Source: an uncultured Lachnospiraceae bacterium
GTDB lineage: Bacteria > Bacillota > Clostridia > Lachnospirales > Lachnospiraceae
Direction: 5' to 3'
DNA length: 64,000 bases
Assembly: GCA_947631955.1 (NCBI GenBank)
Contig: CANRNJ010000012.1
Location: forward strand, 1-64,000
The number at the start of each line of letters is the position of its first letter. Within the stretch, counting starts at the first letter, position 1. Positions 14,716 through 25,139 of this stretch are shown piece by piece. The notes beneath the pieces are model-generated. The model was not told the DNA's origin, searched no databases, and saw only the letters and a program-made list of their open reading frames with translations. The position numbers and the translations under genes are program-made.

Positions 14716-15714
14716 TTACAGTTCATACTCTCCCAAAGTCACAGCCATAACGGCCTTGATAGTATGCATACGGTTCTCCGCCTCGTCAAACACGATGGAC
14801 TGCGGAGATTCAAACACTTCATCCGTCACTTCCATCTCGTCGATGCCGTACTTCCTGCTGATCTCCCTGCCGATACCGGTCTTCAGATCATGAAATGCGG
14901 GCAGACAGTGCATAAATACCGCCTGCTCTTTGGCATAGGACATCACCCTGCGGTTCACCTGATAGGGCATCAGGTCATGCAGCCGCTCTTCCCACACATC
15001 CTCCGGCTCGCCCATGGAAACCCAGACGTCCGTGTAAACCACATCCGCATCCGCTGCGCCTTCCGCAGCATCTTCCGTCAATCGGATGCTGCCGCCGGTC
15101 TGCGCCGCTATCTTCTCACAGGTATGTACCAGTTCTTCATCCGGGAAATATTTCCGCGTTGTGCAGGCTGTAAAATACATCCCCATCTTGGCGCATGCCG
15201 CCATCAGGGAATTGCCCATATTGTAGCGCGCATCGCCCATGTAGGTCAGCCTGATCCCCTGAAGACGTCCGAAATGCTCTCTGATCGTCAGCAGATCCGC
15301 CAGCATCTGCGTCGGGTGGAATTCGTTGGTCAGTCCGTTCCAGACCGGCACACCGGCATACCGGGCCAGTTCCTCCACGATATCCTGACCGAATCCCCGG
15401 TACTCGATCCCTTCATACATCCGCCCAAGCACGCGCGCAGTATCCGCTATGCTCTCCTTCTTGCCGATCTGCGATCCCGAAGGATCCAGATAAGTCGTTC
15501 CCATCCCCAGATCGTGAGCCGCAACCTCAAACGAACAGCGCGTCCTCGTACTGGTCTTCTCAAAAATCAGCGCCACATTTTTACCGCGGTAAATGTCCGT
15601 GGCGATTCCTTTCTTCTTTTTCGCCTTCAGATCCGCCGCCGCGTCGAGCATATAATTGATCTCTTCCGGTGTGAAATCCAAAAGCTTTAAAAAACTTCGT
15701 CCTTTTAAATTCAT
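14716..15714 (-). CDS. argF: ornithine carbamoyltransferase
   Basis: A 332-residue transcarbamylase that makes citrulline from ornithine and carbamoyl phosphate. The carbamoyl-phosphate motif STRTRCSFE is near residue 57, followed by [11 protein letters not shown] and the ornithine loop with the catalytic Cys in HCLPAFHD near residue 270. These signatures distinguish it from aspartate transcarbamylase. The start at 15714 has GGAGG 5 bases upstream; an extended frame lacks support. The next gene is birA and no other arginine gene is near. It may serve catabolic or anabolic use. Confidence 0.93.
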   Translation of the reverse strand: MNLKGRSFLKLLDFTPEEINYMLDAAADLKAKKKKGIATDIYRGKNVALIFEKTSTRTRCSFEVAAHDLGMGTTYLDPSGSQIGKKESIADTARVLGRMYEGIEYRGFGQDIVEELARYAGVPVWNGLTNEFHPTQMLADLLTIREHFGRLQGIRLTYMGDARYNMGNSLMAACAKMGMYFTACTTRKYFPDEELVHTCEKIAAQTGGSIRLTEDAAEGAADADVVYTDVWVSMGEPEDVWEERLHDLMPYQVNRRVMSYAKEQAVFMHCLPAFHDLKTGIGREISRKYGIDEMEVTDEVFESPQSIVFDEAENRMHTIKAVMAVTLGEYEL

Positions 15715-15732
15715 AGCAGCCTCCAGAGTATA

Positions 15733-15765
15733 AAAGTATAAAAGGACGGCTCCGCAGAACCGTCC
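15733..15765 (-). terminator. intrinsic terminator after the SPFH gene
   Basis: On the minus strand GGACGG and CCGTCC form a stem (15760-15765 with 15744-15749) followed by a T-rich run. It lies between the SPFH stop and the argF start and should end the NfeD-SPFH transcript. Confidence 0.65.
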
Positions 15766-15782
15766 CGCAAGGATCTGACATT

Positions 15783-16703
15783 TTATTTCCAAACCTCTTT
15801 CAGGGAAGCAGCCATTCCCGCCAATCCCTGAATTTCGGAAGGAACGATGATCTTGGTCGCCTGTCCGTCAGCGGCTTTCTCAAACGCTTCAAGGCTCTTG
15901 AGTTTCAGCACCGCCTCGTCCGCGCCCGCCTCGCGTATCATGCGCAGACCGTCCGCCGTAGCTTTTTGGACTTTCAGGATCGCTTCGGCTTCACCTTCCG
16001 CTTCGCGGATCATCTTCTCTTTCTGCGCTTCCGCACGAAGGATCGCCGACTGCTTCTCGGCTTCCGCCTCCAAAATCGCGGATTCCTTGTTACCTTCCGC
16101 CACCAGAACGGTAGATTTCTTCTCACCTTCGGCACGAAGGATCGCTTCACGCCGTTCCCGCTCCGCCTTCATCTGTTTCTCCATGGCATCCTGAATGGCT
16201 GCCGGAGGAATGATATTCTTAAGTTCTACGCGGTTTACCTTGATCCCCCAAGGATCCGTAGCGATATCCAAAGACGCTCTCATTTTCGTGTTAATGACTT
16301 CTCTGGAAGTAAGCGTCTGGTCCAGTTCCATTTCACCGATGATATTACGCAGCGTTGTAGCCGTCAGATTCTCGATCGCCATGATCGGGTTCTCCACTCC
16401 GTAAGCAAAAAGCTTCGGGTCCGTGATCTGGAAAAATACCACCGTATCGATCCGCATGGTTACGTTATCTTTCGTAATAACCGGCTGCGGCGCGAAATCT
16501 ACCACCTGTTCCTTAAGGATCACTCTCTTTGCGACCTTATCTATAAAAGGCACCTTGATGTGAAGGCCGACGGACCATGTCTGCTGATAAGCGCCCAATC
16601 TCTCCACAACATAAGCATGTGCCTGCGGAACGATCTTGATGCAGGAACACAGGACCACAATGATAAGGATCAGAATAACAACCAACGCAAAAATTCCACC
16701 CAT
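15783..16703 (-). CDS. SPFH/stomatin-family membrane protein
   Basis: A 306-residue stomatin/paraslipin-like protein. A single N-terminal membrane segment (about 4-24, [13 protein letters not shown]) leads into the SPFH domain with [16 protein letters not shown] and [21 protein letters not shown] long Ala/Glu-rich coiled coil follows (about 185-265, repeats of [13 protein letters not shown]). Such proteins form ring-like cages in membrane microdomains. The start at 16703 was chosen for the GAGG and the immediately following transmembrane segment. The NfeD gene ends 2 bases upstream, a classic pairing. Confidence 0.9.
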   Translation of the reverse strand: MGGIFALVVILILIIVVLCSCIKIVPQAHAYVVERLGAYQQTWSVGLHIKVPFIDKVAKRVILKEQVVDFAPQPVITKDNVTMRIDTVVFFQITDPKLFAYGVENPIMAIENLTATTLRNIIGEMELDQTLTSREVINTKMRASLDIATDPWGIKVNRVELKNIIPPAAIQDAMEKQMKAERERREAILRAEGEKKSTVLVAEGNKESAILEAEAEKQSAILRAEAQKEKMIREAEGEAEAILKVQKATADGLRMIREAGADEAVLKLKSLEAFEKAADGQATKIIVPSEIQGLAGMAASLKEVWK

Positions 16704-16705
16704 AT

Positions 16706-17155
16706 TTATACCTCTTTTCTTTCTTCTACGATCAGTTTCACACCGTTGATCGCAAGTACGGTAGCAACCGTGCCCACCGGCAGCGTCACGCCGTCCGTTC
16801 TCGTTCTGGCCGACCACTCCATGCCGCCCACGTTCACCTGCCCGATACCCTGAAGGTTATCGATCTCACTGATCACGATCGCCTGACGTCCCACCAGACT
16901 CTCCGCGTTTGTCCGCACCCTGTCTTTATTAAAATACTTGACTGCCAATGGCCTTGTAAAAAACAAAAGCAGCATCGACACGACCAGAAAAATAATGATC
17001 TGCAGGGCAAAAGGCGCACGGAAAAGCGATGCGATCGTCGCCATGAGCGCTCCTCCCGCGAACCAGACCGTCGTAAGCCCCATGGTGAGCAGTTCGATAA
17101 TGACAAGCGATGCAAGAACGACTAACCAAAACACCGTCATGTTTATATCAGTCAC
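16706..17155 (-). CDS. NfeD-family membrane protein
   Basis: A 149-residue short NfeD protein. Two to three hydrophobic segments (about 7-28, 30-45 and 48-67) precede a C-terminal OB-fold domain (about 85-145) with VGRQAIVISEIDNLQGIGQVNVGGMEWSA shortened across the beta-barrel. It lacks the N-terminal ClpP-like protease of long NfeD proteins. NfeD and SPFH proteins work together at the membrane, and the gene directly precedes the SPFH gene by 2 bases, so it is very likely its partner. Confidence 0.88.
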   Translation of the reverse strand: MTDINMTVFWLVVLASLVIIELLTMGLTTVWFAGGALMATIASLFRAPFALQIIIFLVVSMLLLFFTRPLAVKYFNKDRVRTNAESLVGRQAIVISEIDNLQGIGQVNVGGMEWSARTRTDGVTLPVGTVATVLAINGVKLIVEERKEV

Positions 17156-17361
17156 AAGCCCTCACTCCTTTATCCTGTTCTGACTCCTCCCGACAACCGG
17201 ATATACCCATAACAGATATGCAGCCGCTTCGCGCCCTGCGCTGCGCAGTTACATAAAAGCTATATCTTATTTTACTATATCCTCTGCCTGCTGACAAGTG
17301 CAATCCTGTCCGCATGTCCTGTAAATTCCTGCCTGCACCGCCCGCAGATCCCGGCGGACCG

Positions 17362-18441
17362 TTACCAGAACACCTGATTGTCGATCTGTATGCCGTCGTG
17401 ATTCCCGGCTCTTCTGAAGTGGGTGGCGCTGCCTACATTGGTTTCGCCGTTGATCGCCGCCTGAGCCGCCTCATAACACCCGGCCGCAATGTTGCCGCTC
17501 GTGTACACCCGCGCCACCTTGCCGCTCAGCGCCGGAGTAAACTGCCCGGATGCAAAGATAACGCCGGAGATCGTATTCGGATACGCCCCGCTTCTGACGC
17601 GGTTCATAACCACCGCTCCAACCGCCAGTTTTCCGTTATAAGTTTCGCTGCCCGCCTCGCAATGGATCAGCGCGGCCAGCAGTCTGAGATCGTCGCCGCC
17701 GACAACCACGGCGCCCTGATTGGCGTTCAGTTTCGCTTTCCGCTCTTCTTCCTCTCTCTGCCGGATGGCCGCCAGTGTTTCGCCTTCATCAATATGAAAA
17801 TCGATACTCACGAATTCGGTGGAAACATATCCCGTTTCATCCTTATAATCGACGCTGATCCAATCGTCGTCAACGAAATCAATGATCTCAAATTCATCGT
17901 CGGCCGTCAAAAGCCCGATCACGTCCGCATCCGTACTCGGTCCGTCCCGCACGCGCAGTATCTCGGTGTCGATCGTGACGATCAGGTTCCCGACCTCGTC
18001 GGCCATAGCCTCCGCCTCTTCTCCGAAAAGAAGATACTCGTCGCTTGCCCAGCCGATCAGATCGCCGCTCTTTAATCGGGTCCAGCCGTCTTTGCGCTCT
18101 AATATCCTGCCCCCGCAGTCTTTGTAGAGCACGCCGACTTTATCGGAATCTTCGCTTGCTTCCGCCCTGACATTCATAGCCTGCTGCACATTCACCATCA
18201 CAAGGTCCGATTCCTCTTCCAGCTCGTCTGGTCCGGCATCCAGAGATTGTGCCAGTTCTTCGATCTTCTCCTTATCGGCGTATCCCGCCGACGGATCGAT
18301 GATCTGTGCGATCCCCACGCTGAAAGAGATCTCGTCTTCCTGCGTTTCGTCCGCCGCCGCATCCATGCGGAACGTTCCCCACAAAGCCAGAACAAGAAGC
18401 AAACCGGTCAGTACAGCAGCTGTGCTTCTGCCTTTAAGCAT
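17362..18441 (-). CDS. SH3-domain SleB-type cell wall hydrolase
   Basis: A 359-residue exported protein. The N-terminus is a signal peptide or anchor (AAVLTGLLLVLALWG, about 8-23). Two bacterial SH3 domains follow, with MNVRAEASEDSDKVGVLY near residue 90 and LRVRDGPSTDADVIGLL near residue 165. The C-terminal Hydrolase_2 domain (about 250-359) has RLLAALIHCEAGSETYNGKL, whose Glu is the expected catalytic residue of SleB-like lytic enzymes, and AVGAVVMNRVRSGAYP. It probably cuts peptidoglycan in spore cortex or vegetative wall. GGAGG precedes the ATG, and it stands alone in its transcript. Confidence 0.88.
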   Translation of the reverse strand: MLKGRSTAAVLTGLLLVLALWGTFRMDAAADETQEDEISFSVGIAQIIDPSAGYADKEKIEELAQSLDAGPDELEEESDLVMVNVQQAMNVRAEASEDSDKVGVLYKDCGGRILERKDGWTRLKSGDLIGWASDEYLLFGEEAEAMADEVGNLIVTIDTEILRVRDGPSTDADVIGLLTADDEFEIIDFVDDDWISVDYKDETGYVSTEFVSIDFHIDEGETLAAIRQREEEERKAKLNANQGAVVVGGDDLRLLAALIHCEAGSETYNGKLAVGAVVMNRVRSGAYPNTISGVIFASGQFTPALSGKVARVYTSGNIAAGCYEAAQAAINGETNVGSATHFRRAGNHDGIQIDNQVFW

Positions 18442-18615
18442 AAATGTAATCCTCCATAGTTCCCCATATCCAACCCAAACTCTTTTATAATATATAACAT
18501 AAATATTACAAAATTGTTAAATAAAGTTTGGATAATTTTAGCAAAACACCTATTCTTTGTCAAGTTTATGCAGCTTGTCCGATTATATTCCTGTTTTTTA
18601 TATGATTTTTCCGGC

Positions 18616-19410
18616 CTACAGCCTGTTCGACTGTTCCACGGCCGCAAGCAGCGCCTCGATGACCGCCCCTCTCATCCCTTTGTCTTCCAAAACGCGGACT
18701 CCTTGGATCGTGGTTCCGCCCGGCGAGCACACCATATCTTTCAGATAAGCCGGATGATCGCCGCTCTCCAACACCAGTTTGGCGGAACCATACACGGCCT
18801 GCGCGGCGAACTCATAGGCCATTTTTCTCGTCATTCCCGCTGCGACCGCCGCATCCGCCATCGCTTCGATGAACATAAACACATAGGCCGGGGAACTTCC
18901 GCTGACGGCGCCCACGGCGTTCATAAGATGCTCTGGCACCAGATAGGCTCTGCCGAAACTTCCCATGAGTTTAAGGCTGTGATCTATGTCTGTTTGACTG
19001 ACCCGGTCATTGACGCAGACACCCGTGCATCCCGCTCCGACCAGAGCCGGCGTATTGGGCATACAGCGGACCAGCCGGATCTTCTTGCCAAACATGTCTT
19101 CGATCCATTGCAGGGTCTTACCGGCCGCAATGCTGATAACCAGTTTATCCTCCGTCACCTGATCCCGTATTTCCTCGATAACTTCCTGCATATACTGCGG
19201 TTTTACGGCAAGGATCAGCACGTCGCTCACGGCGGCCGTATCCGCATTGGACTCTGCGGTCCTGATGCCGTAAGCGGCGCTGACCGCCTCCTTCGTTTCT
19301 CTGGTCTTTGCATTTCCGATCATATCGTCCGGCGCGGCAGCCTGCTGATCCAGTATGCCTTTTATGATCGCCTTAGCCATATTTCCCAACCCGATAAAAC
19401 CTATCTTCAT
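18616..19410 (-). CDS. proC: pyrroline-5-carboxylate reductase
   Basis: A 264-residue P5C reductase, the last step of proline synthesis. The N-terminal Rossmann fold has MKIGFIGLGNMAKAI, and the C-terminal dimerisation domain has the signature SGSSPAYVFMFIEAMADAAV and DMVCSPGGTTIQGVRVLE. The start at 19410 is preceded by GGAGG 8 bases upstream; a longer frame to 19494 lacks a site and would precede the Rossmann strand. It is read in the same direction as the rRNA methyltransferase upstream, with a gap of about 135 bases. Confidence 0.95.
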   Translation of the reverse strand: MKIGFIGLGNMAKAIIKGILDQQAAAPDDMIGNAKTRETKEAVSAAYGIRTAESNADTAAVSDVLILAVKPQYMQEVIEEIRDQVTEDKLVISIAAGKTLQWIEDMFGKKIRLVRCMPNTPALVGAGCTGVCVNDRVSQTDIDHSLKLMGSFGRAYLVPEHLMNAVGAVSGSSPAYVFMFIEAMADAAVAAGMTRKMAYEFAAQAVYGSAKLVLESGDHPAYLKDMVCSPGGTTIQGVRVLEDKGMRGAVIEALLAAVEQSNRL

Positions 19411-19545
19411 ATCCTCTTCCTCCGCTTCTTTATGATCCTGTTTCCATGTTCTGCTCTTGACCGTTCCGCTTTCCGTGCGTCCGCCGCGTTCCACGCTCCT
19501 GCTCTCTGCGGCCCTGCTCTGAGCAGTCCGCCAGCGGCGGCATGA

Positions 19546-20355
19546 TCATCCGTTCCGGCGGACGTCCCTGCGCTGTCTGTATGCCTCATACAAAAGAATG
19601 GACGATGCGACCGACACATTCAGCGATTCCACTTTTCCCTCCATAGGCACCCGGATCTTATGGTCGGCACAGTCCGCCGTTTCTTCCGTAAGCCCGTTCG
19701 CTTCATTGCCCGCCAGAAAAGCCGTCCCGCCCCGGTAATCACACCGGTCATAATCTTCCGCCCCTTCAAGATGCGCCGCGTATATGGCGATCCCGCGCTG
19801 CTTAAGCAGCCGGACCGTCCCGCGCAGATCGTCTGTGTAGACAAAGGGCACCCGGTAGATCGATCCCATCGTGGACCGGATGGTTTTGGGATTATAAATA
19901 TCCGCCGTCCGTCCGCTCATGATGATGCCGTCTGCACCCGCGCCCTCTCCCGTCCGGAAGATCGTTCCGAGATTGCCGGGATCCTGAATATCTTCCAACA
20001 GCATAAGCAGGGGCTTTTCACCCGGATGCGTCCGCTGCAGGATCTCTTCGAGAGAATAATGAAACTGCCTGACAAGGCACAGGATCCCCTGCGGGCTCTT
20101 CGTATCCGACATCCTGTCAAAGACATCGTCCGCCACAATCTCCACGGACAGCCTGTCCAGTTTTTCCCGATATTCATCATACATCTGCTTTTGAACTCTC
20201 TCGGCAAGGTAGACTTTTCGTATCCTCTCTTCGGGCGCCTCCGCGAACATCTTGACCCCTTCCGCCGCAAACACGTCCTGCGTGTTCCTCGCCTTTGCCT
20301 TCTGATTCAGCTGTACGACCTCCTTGACCGATCTGTTGCCGAAACTTGTGATCAT
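19546..20355 (-). CDS. TrmH/SpoU-family RNA 2'-O-methyltransferase
   Basis: A 269-residue SPOUT methyltransferase. An N-terminal substrate-binding domain (about 1-95) contains NQKAKARNTQDVFAAEG. The SPOUT domain carries motif 1 (LEDIQDPGNLGTIFRTGEGAG), motif 2 (FLAGNEANGLTEE) and motif 3 (VESLNVSVASSILLYE), which form the trefoil knot that binds S-adenosylmethionine. It probably methylates a ribose in rRNA or tRNA; the exact nucleotide cannot be read from the sequence. Confidence 0.9.
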   Translation of the reverse strand: MITSFGNRSVKEVVQLNQKAKARNTQDVFAAEGVKMFAEAPEERIRKVYLAERVQKQMYDEYREKLDRLSVEIVADDVFDRMSDTKSPQGILCLVRQFHYSLEEILQRTHPGEKPLLMLLEDIQDPGNLGTIFRTGEGAGADGIIMSGRTADIYNPKTIRSTMGSIYRVPFVYTDDLRGTVRLLKQRGIAIYAAHLEGAEDYDRCDYRGGTAFLAGNEANGLTEETADCADHKIRVPMEGKVESLNVSVASSILLYEAYRQRRDVRRNG

Positions 20356-20417
20356 ATCTTCTTTTCCTCATGATTTTGCAGCCGTGACAGACAGCCGCCG
20401 GTCTCCGTGACACAAAG

Positions 20418-20450
20418 AATTCCCCGCGGGCCGTGCAACTGCGGGGAATT
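20418..20450 (-). terminator. hairpin after pfkA
   Basis: AATTCCCCGC (20418-20427) pairs perfectly with GCGGGGAATT (20441-20450). On the minus strand it is followed by CTTTGTGT. It lies 18 bases past the pfkA stop. Confidence 0.6.
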
Positions 20451-20467
20451 ATCTTGTGGTTTCCAAA

Positions 20468-21442
20468 TTAAAGGGCGAGGATCTTTGCCACCTCGTATTC
20501 ATAATCATGGATCCCTTTCTGCATTTTCAGCGCTTCCTCGATATCAAAATCAAGGAACTCGCCGTGCTGATAGCCGACAACTCTGTTGGACCTTCCCTCG
20601 CAGAGGATATCCGCTGCATACGCTCCCATGATGGAAGCATAGTAACGGTCCTTGCAGGTGGGTGAACCGCCTCTCTGCATGTATCCCAAAATCGTCGCTC
20701 TCGTTTCCATACCGGTAGCCGCTTCGATACGCCTTGCCATCGAAGTGGAATGTCCGATCCCTTCCGCGTTGATGATGATGTGATGCGTCTTGCCGCGCTT
20801 TCTGCTGGCAATGATATTATTGATGATCTGCTGCTCGTTATAGTCGTACTTCTCAGGCAGCAGGATATCCTCCGCACCGTTGGCGATACCGCACCACAGT
20901 GCGATATAACCGGCATTTCTTCCCATGACCTCAATGATACTGCACCGCTCATGGGACGAAGAAGTATCCCTGATCTTGTCGATCGCCTGCATTGCCGTAT
21001 TGACTGCCGTATCAAAACCGATGGTATACTCCGTACAGGCAATGTCCAGATCGATCGTTCCGGGGATCCCTACCGTATTGATGCCGTGCCGGGCGAGCGC
21101 CTGTGCGCCCCGGTAGGAACCGTCGCCGCCGATGACGATCAGGCCGTCGATTCCGTGTTTGCGGCAGATATCCGCGCCTTTCTGCTGTCCCTCTTCCGTG
21201 GTAAACTCCGGACACCGCGCAGTCCCCAAAATCGTACCGCCCTGCTGGATCGTATCGGACACCGTCCATCTCTGCATATCTATGATCTCTTCATTCAAAA
21301 GGCCCCGATAGCCTTTCTTGATTCCCTTGACACTTACGCCGTTTGCCAATGCTTTTCTGACAACCGCACGAATCGCCGCATTCATGCCCGGCGCATCGCC
21401 GCCGCTTGTAAGGACACCTATCGTTTTGATCTGTTTCGCCAT
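20468..21442 (-). CDS. pfkA: ATP-dependent 6-phosphofructokinase
   Basis: A 324-residue group A phosphofructokinase that commits fructose 6-phosphate to glycolysis. The ATP site has TSGGDAPGMNAAIRAVV at the N-terminus and IGGDGSYRGAQALA near residue 105. The active-site loop GTIDLDIACTEYTIGFDTA includes the catalytic Asp. GGDGS with Gly after GGD is the ATP-type rather than pyrophosphate-type signature. Effector-site residues such as RGGSPTCKDR are also present. It is a single-gene unit ended by the hairpin at 20418-20450. Confidence 0.95.
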   Translation of the reverse strand: MAKQIKTIGVLTSGGDAPGMNAAIRAVVRKALANGVSVKGIKKGYRGLLNEEIIDMQRWTVSDTIQQGGTILGTARCPEFTTEEGQQKGADICRKHGIDGLIVIGGDGSYRGAQALARHGINTVGIPGTIDLDIACTEYTIGFDTAVNTAMQAIDKIRDTSSSHERCSIIEVMGRNAGYIALWCGIANGAEDILLPEKYDYNEQQIINNIIASRKRGKTHHIIINAEGIGHSTSMARRIEAATGMETRATILGYMQRGGSPTCKDRYYASIMGAYAADILCEGRSNRVVGYQHGEFLDFDIEEALKMQKGIHDYEYEVAKILAL

Positions 21443-21543
21443 ATCCGCCCTTCCTTTCTGCGCTCATTTCTAAATGTATTCTACTCTAATCAGATACGCA
21501 TTTCAATATTTTTTCAAGAATTGGTCCGTATGCCGGCCGCACT

Positions 21544-24500
21544 TTAGACGACACGGACGTTCTCCGTTCCGTACAATTCCACAAGGCGGCCAAGGAGCTC
21601 CTCGTCCGCGTTTACGTTCCAGTTGGCGGGCAGCGGATACTTTGATTTCGGATCCTCCACATAGACCACCACGCTGTCCCTGCCGTCGGACAGCCTCAGC
21701 GCGTCGTACAGTTCTTCTTTACGGCTTTCAAACGCCTCTCTCGTGGCGAACTTGATCCACACTTTTCTCGGCACGTCCTCAAACGGCGTGATCCGTTCGC
21801 AGACCAGTTTGCCGTCTTTTTCCTCCTCCACAGAAACACGTCCTCTGACAAATATCTTGCTGTCTTCGGCGATATGGCTGCCGTAACGTTCATACTGCGA
21901 CGGAAATACGATCACTTCCACGGTCCCCACCAGATCCTCGATCTGCAGAAAAGCCATCACTTTTTCGTTCTTCGTGTACTTGATCTTCTTGTCAGTCACC
22001 ATACCGCCTATCGTGACGATATCTCCGTCAGCGACGATCGTTGTTCCTGTTTCTTCATCGAGCGTAAAATCTCCGGTCGTATTCGTGATGTTCCTGCGCC
22101 ACAGCTCCTGATATTCTTCAAGCGGATGCCCGCTGATATAGATTCCGAGCACTTCTTTTTCAAAGGCGAGCTTCATTTCCTTGGAGTACTCTCCCACATC
22201 GGGAAGTTTTATGTCAAAATCTTCTTTTTGGTCTTCCGAAACGATGTCAAACAGCGAGATCTGCCCCGCCATATTGTTCTTTTTGTCCTGCTGCACGCTG
22301 TCCATGATCCGCGTATACACGCTCATCAGCTGCTTGCGCGTTCCGCCCAGTCCGTCCATGGCGCCCGCCTTGATGAAATGTTCGACGGCGCGTTTGTTGA
22401 GATCCCTGTCCGCCATACGGGTAATAAAATCCTGAATGTTCGTATAAGGGCCTCTGGCGATGCGCTCCTCCACCACATCATCTATGATCGGCTTTCCCAC
22501 GCTCTTTATGGCCGTCAGCGCATAGCGTATCTGGCTGCCGGAAACGGAGAAACCGCTCTCTCCCTCGTTGATATCCGGCGGCAGGATCTCGATGCCCATA
22601 TTCCGGCAGGTCATGATATACTCCGACACCTTATGCGGATTGTCGATGACCGACGTCATAAGCGCGGCCATAAACTCTACCGGATAATAATATTTCAAGT
22701 ACGCCGTCTGATAGGCGATCACCGCATAACACGCCGCATGGGATTTGTTGAAGGCATATTTGGCGAAATCCATCATCGTATCGTAGATATGGCTTGCCAC
22801 TTTTTCATCGATCCCTTTGGAAACACATCCGGGAACGTCTTCCTGCGGATTGCCGTAAACAAAGTTCTTTCGCTCCTGCTCCATCACATGCTGTTTTTTC
22901 TTGCTCATGGCACGGCGCACCAGATCGCTCCGGCCCATGGTATAACCACCCAGTTCCTGCACGATCTGCATGACCTGTTCCTGATAGACGATACAGCCGT
23001 AAGTGGGCGCCAGAATAGGCTCCAGCTGCGGACAGTCGTAGACCACCGACGCGGCATTGTTCTTTCCTTTGATATATTTGGGGATAAAATCCATGGGGCC
23101 CGGACGATACAGGGAGATCCCCGCGATAATATCCTCGAAATTCTGCGGTTTGAGTTCTTTCATGAAATTTTTCATTCCGGCGCTCTCCAACTGGAACACG
23201 CCGTCTGTTTTGCCGGTACTGAGGGAAGCGAACACCGCCGGGTCGTCAAAGGAGAGCGAATCCATATCCACAGGGATCCCTTTTGTGCGCTCCACCATCC
23301 GCGCCGCGTTCTGAATGACCGTCAGCGTGCGCAGCCCCAAAAAATCCATTTTGAGCAGGCCCAGTTCTTCAATGGTCGTCATTGTGAACTGTGTGGTGAC
23401 AGAGCCGTCCGACCCCCGTGACAGCGGCACAAAATTGTCCGCCGCATCGGGACAGATCACGACGCCCGCCGCATGCATGGAAGTATGCCTCGGAAGGCCT
23501 TCCAGTCTTTTGCTCATATCGATGAGCGTGCGCATCTGCTCGTCTTCCTGATACATTCTGCGCAGTTCGGGATTGATCTCCAACGCCCGGTCGATCGTGA
23601 TGTTCAGCTCGTTGGGGATCATCTTGGCAATCGAATCCACATAAGAATACGGCAGATCCATGACGCGGCCGACATCGCGGATAACGCCCTTGGCCGCCAG
23701 CGTACCGAACGTGACGATCTGCACGACCTTGTCGCTGCCGTATTTTTGGTTTACATAATCTATCACTTCCTGCCTTCTCTCGAAGCAGAAGTCCACGTCG
23801 ATATCCGGCATGGAAACCCGTTCCGGATTGAGGAAACGCTCAAACAGCAGATTGTATTTGATCGGATCAATATTTGTGATCTTAAGGCAGTAAGACACGA
23901 TGCTGCCCGCCGCGGATCCTCTTCCCGGCCCGACAGCGATATCGTTCTCCCGGCAGTAATTGATATAATCCCAGACGATCAGGAAGTAATCCACAAACCC
24001 CATGTTCCGGATGATACTCAATTCGTGCTGCAAACGCTCCTGAAGGGTGCCGTCGTCGTCAGGATACCTCTGCGCCATCCCGTCTTTACAGAGTTTGTTC
24101 AGATAAGACCATGAATCGTACCCCTCCGGCGCCTTATACTGCGGCACCTTGTATTTACCGAACTCGATCTCCACATGGCATCTGTCGGCGATCCGCTGCG
24201 TATTTTCCACAGCTTCCCACGCATAGGGAAAAAGCCCTTTCATCTCCTCTTCACTCTTCACATAATACTGTCCGCCTTCATAGCGCATCCGGTCCTCGTC
24301 CGCCAGTTTCTTGCCGGTCTGCAGGCACAGAAGGATATCGTGGGGCTGGGCGTCCTGCGCATAGGTATAATGCACGTCGTTGGTGGCGGCAAGCGGTATG
24401 TCCAGTTCCCTGCTCATATTGAGCAGCGCGGCGTTTACCGTCTGCTGCGCCGGTATGCCGTGGTCCTGCAGTTCCAGATAAAAATTCCCTTTTCCGAAAC

Positions 24501-24993
24501 AGTCCTCGTATTTCAGAGCGGCTTTCTTCGCTTCCTCCACAAGTCCTTTCTGGATATAGCGCTGCACTTCCCCTGCAAGGCAGGCGGACAGCGCGATGAT
24601 CCCCTCATGATACTGTCTTAAGATCTCCATATCCACACGGGGTCTGTAGTAATAACCTTCCGTGAATCCCCGGCTGACGATCTTCATCAGATTCGCATAG
24701 CCGGTATTGTTCTCCGCAAGGAGCACCAAATGATAATACCGGTCTTCTCCGCCCGTCAATTCTCTGTCAAAGCGGGAATTCGGCGCCACATAGACTTCGC
24801 AGCCTATGATCGGATTGATGCCCGCCGCCACCGCTTCTTTATAGAATTCGATGACACCGTACATAACGCCGTGATCTGTTATGGCAGCGCTGTTCATACC
24901 CAGTTCTTTGACCCTTTTAACATATTCTTTGATTTTGTTGGAACCGTCCAGCAGACTGTACTCCGTGTGGACATGTAAATGTACAAATGCCAT
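21544..24993 (-). CDS. dnaE: DNA polymerase III subunit alpha
   Basis: A 1149-residue DnaE-type replicative polymerase. The N-terminal PHP domain (about 1-200) keeps metal ligands (VHLHVHTEYSLLDG, AITDHGVMYG). The palm has SMPDIDVDFCFERR near residue 395, carrying catalytic Asp pairs, and GPGRGSAAGSIVSYCL. A tandem helix-hairpin-helix and an OB domain follow (VTIGGMVTDKKIKYTKNEKVMAF). In Firmicutes, DnaE extends primers and works alongside PolC. No neighbouring replication gene is present; pfkA downstream is a common Clostridia neighbour. Confidence 0.96.
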   Translation of the reverse strand: MAFVHLHVHTEYSLLDGSNKIKEYVKRVKELGMNSAAITDHGVMYGVIEFYKEAVAAGINPIIGCEVYVAPNSRFDRELTGGEDRYYHLVLLAENNTGYANLMKIVSRGFTEGYYYRPRVDMEILRQYHEGIIALSACLAGEVQRYIQKGLVEEAKKAALKYEDCFGKGNFYLELQDHGIPAQQTVNAALLNMSRELDIPLAATNDVHYTYAQDAQPHDILLCLQTGKKLADEDRMRYEGGQYYVKSEEEMKGLFPYAWEAVENTQRIADRCHVEIEFGKYKVPQYKAPEGYDSWSYLNKLCKDGMAQRYPDDDGTLQERLQHELSIIRNMGFVDYFLIVWDYINYCRENDIAVGPGRGSAAGSIVSYCLKITNIDPIKYNLLFERFLNPERVSMPDIDVDFCFERRQEVIDYVNQKYGSDKVVQIVTFGTLAAKGVIRDVGRVMDLPYSYVDSIAKMIPNELNITIDRALEINPELRRMYQEDEQMRTLIDMSKRLEGLPRHTSMHAAGVVICPDAADNFVPLSRGSDGSVTTQFTMTTIEELGLLKMDFLGLRTLTVIQNAARMVERTKGIPVDMDSLSFDDPAVFASLSTGKTDGVFQLESAGMKNFMKELKPQNFEDIIAGISLYRPGPMDFIPKYIKGKNNAASVVYDCPQLEPILAPTYGCIVYQEQVMQIVQELGGYTMGRSDLVRRAMSKKKQHVMEQERKNFVYGNPQEDVPGCVSKGIDEKVASHIYDTMMDFAKYAFNKSHAACYAVIAYQTAYLKYYYPVEFMAALMTSVIDNPHKVSEYIMTCRNMGIEILPPDINEGESGFSVSGSQIRYALTAIKSVGKPIIDDVVEERIARGPYTNIQDFITRMADRDLNKRAVEHFIKAGAMDGLGGTRKQLMSVYTRIMDSVQQDKKNNMAGQISLFDIVSEDQKEDFDIKLPDVGEYSKEMKLAFEKEVLGIYISGHPLEEYQELWRRNITNTTGDFTLDEETGTTIVADGDIVTIGGMVTDKKIKYTKNEKVMAFLQIEDLVGTVEVIVFPSQYERYGSHIAEDSKIFVRGRVSVEEEKDGKLVCERITPFEDVPRKVWIKFATREAFESRKEELYDALRLSDGRDSVVVYVEDPKSKYPLPANWNVNADEELLGRLVELYGTENVRVV

Positions 24994-25084
24994 TTTGTTT
25001 ACCCGTTATACGCCTTCCTTTTATCCGGAATGATCCGTTCACCATCCAGAAATATTATAATGATTTTTTTCTCTTTACGCAATA

Positions 25085-25115
25085 GAGCACGAAACGCTCG
25101 AAGCGTTCCGTGCTC
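25085..25115. terminator. hairpin retained downstream of the flagellin remnant
   Basis: GAGCACGAAACGCT faces AGCGTTCCGTGCTC, a 14-bp arm with one mismatch. On the minus strand it follows the flagellin stop codon by about 25 bases, where the original gene's terminator would be. Confidence 0.55.
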
Positions 25116-25139
25116 TTTCGATCCGTTCTTTATACCGTC

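Noticed and set aside
14056-15690. A 544-codon plus-strand open frame across birA and argF
   Set aside because: It is antisense to two confidently identified genes and has a shadow-like composition.
21874-23421. A 515-codon plus-strand open frame
   Set aside because: It lies inside dnaE on the opposite strand, with no start site or recognisable domain.
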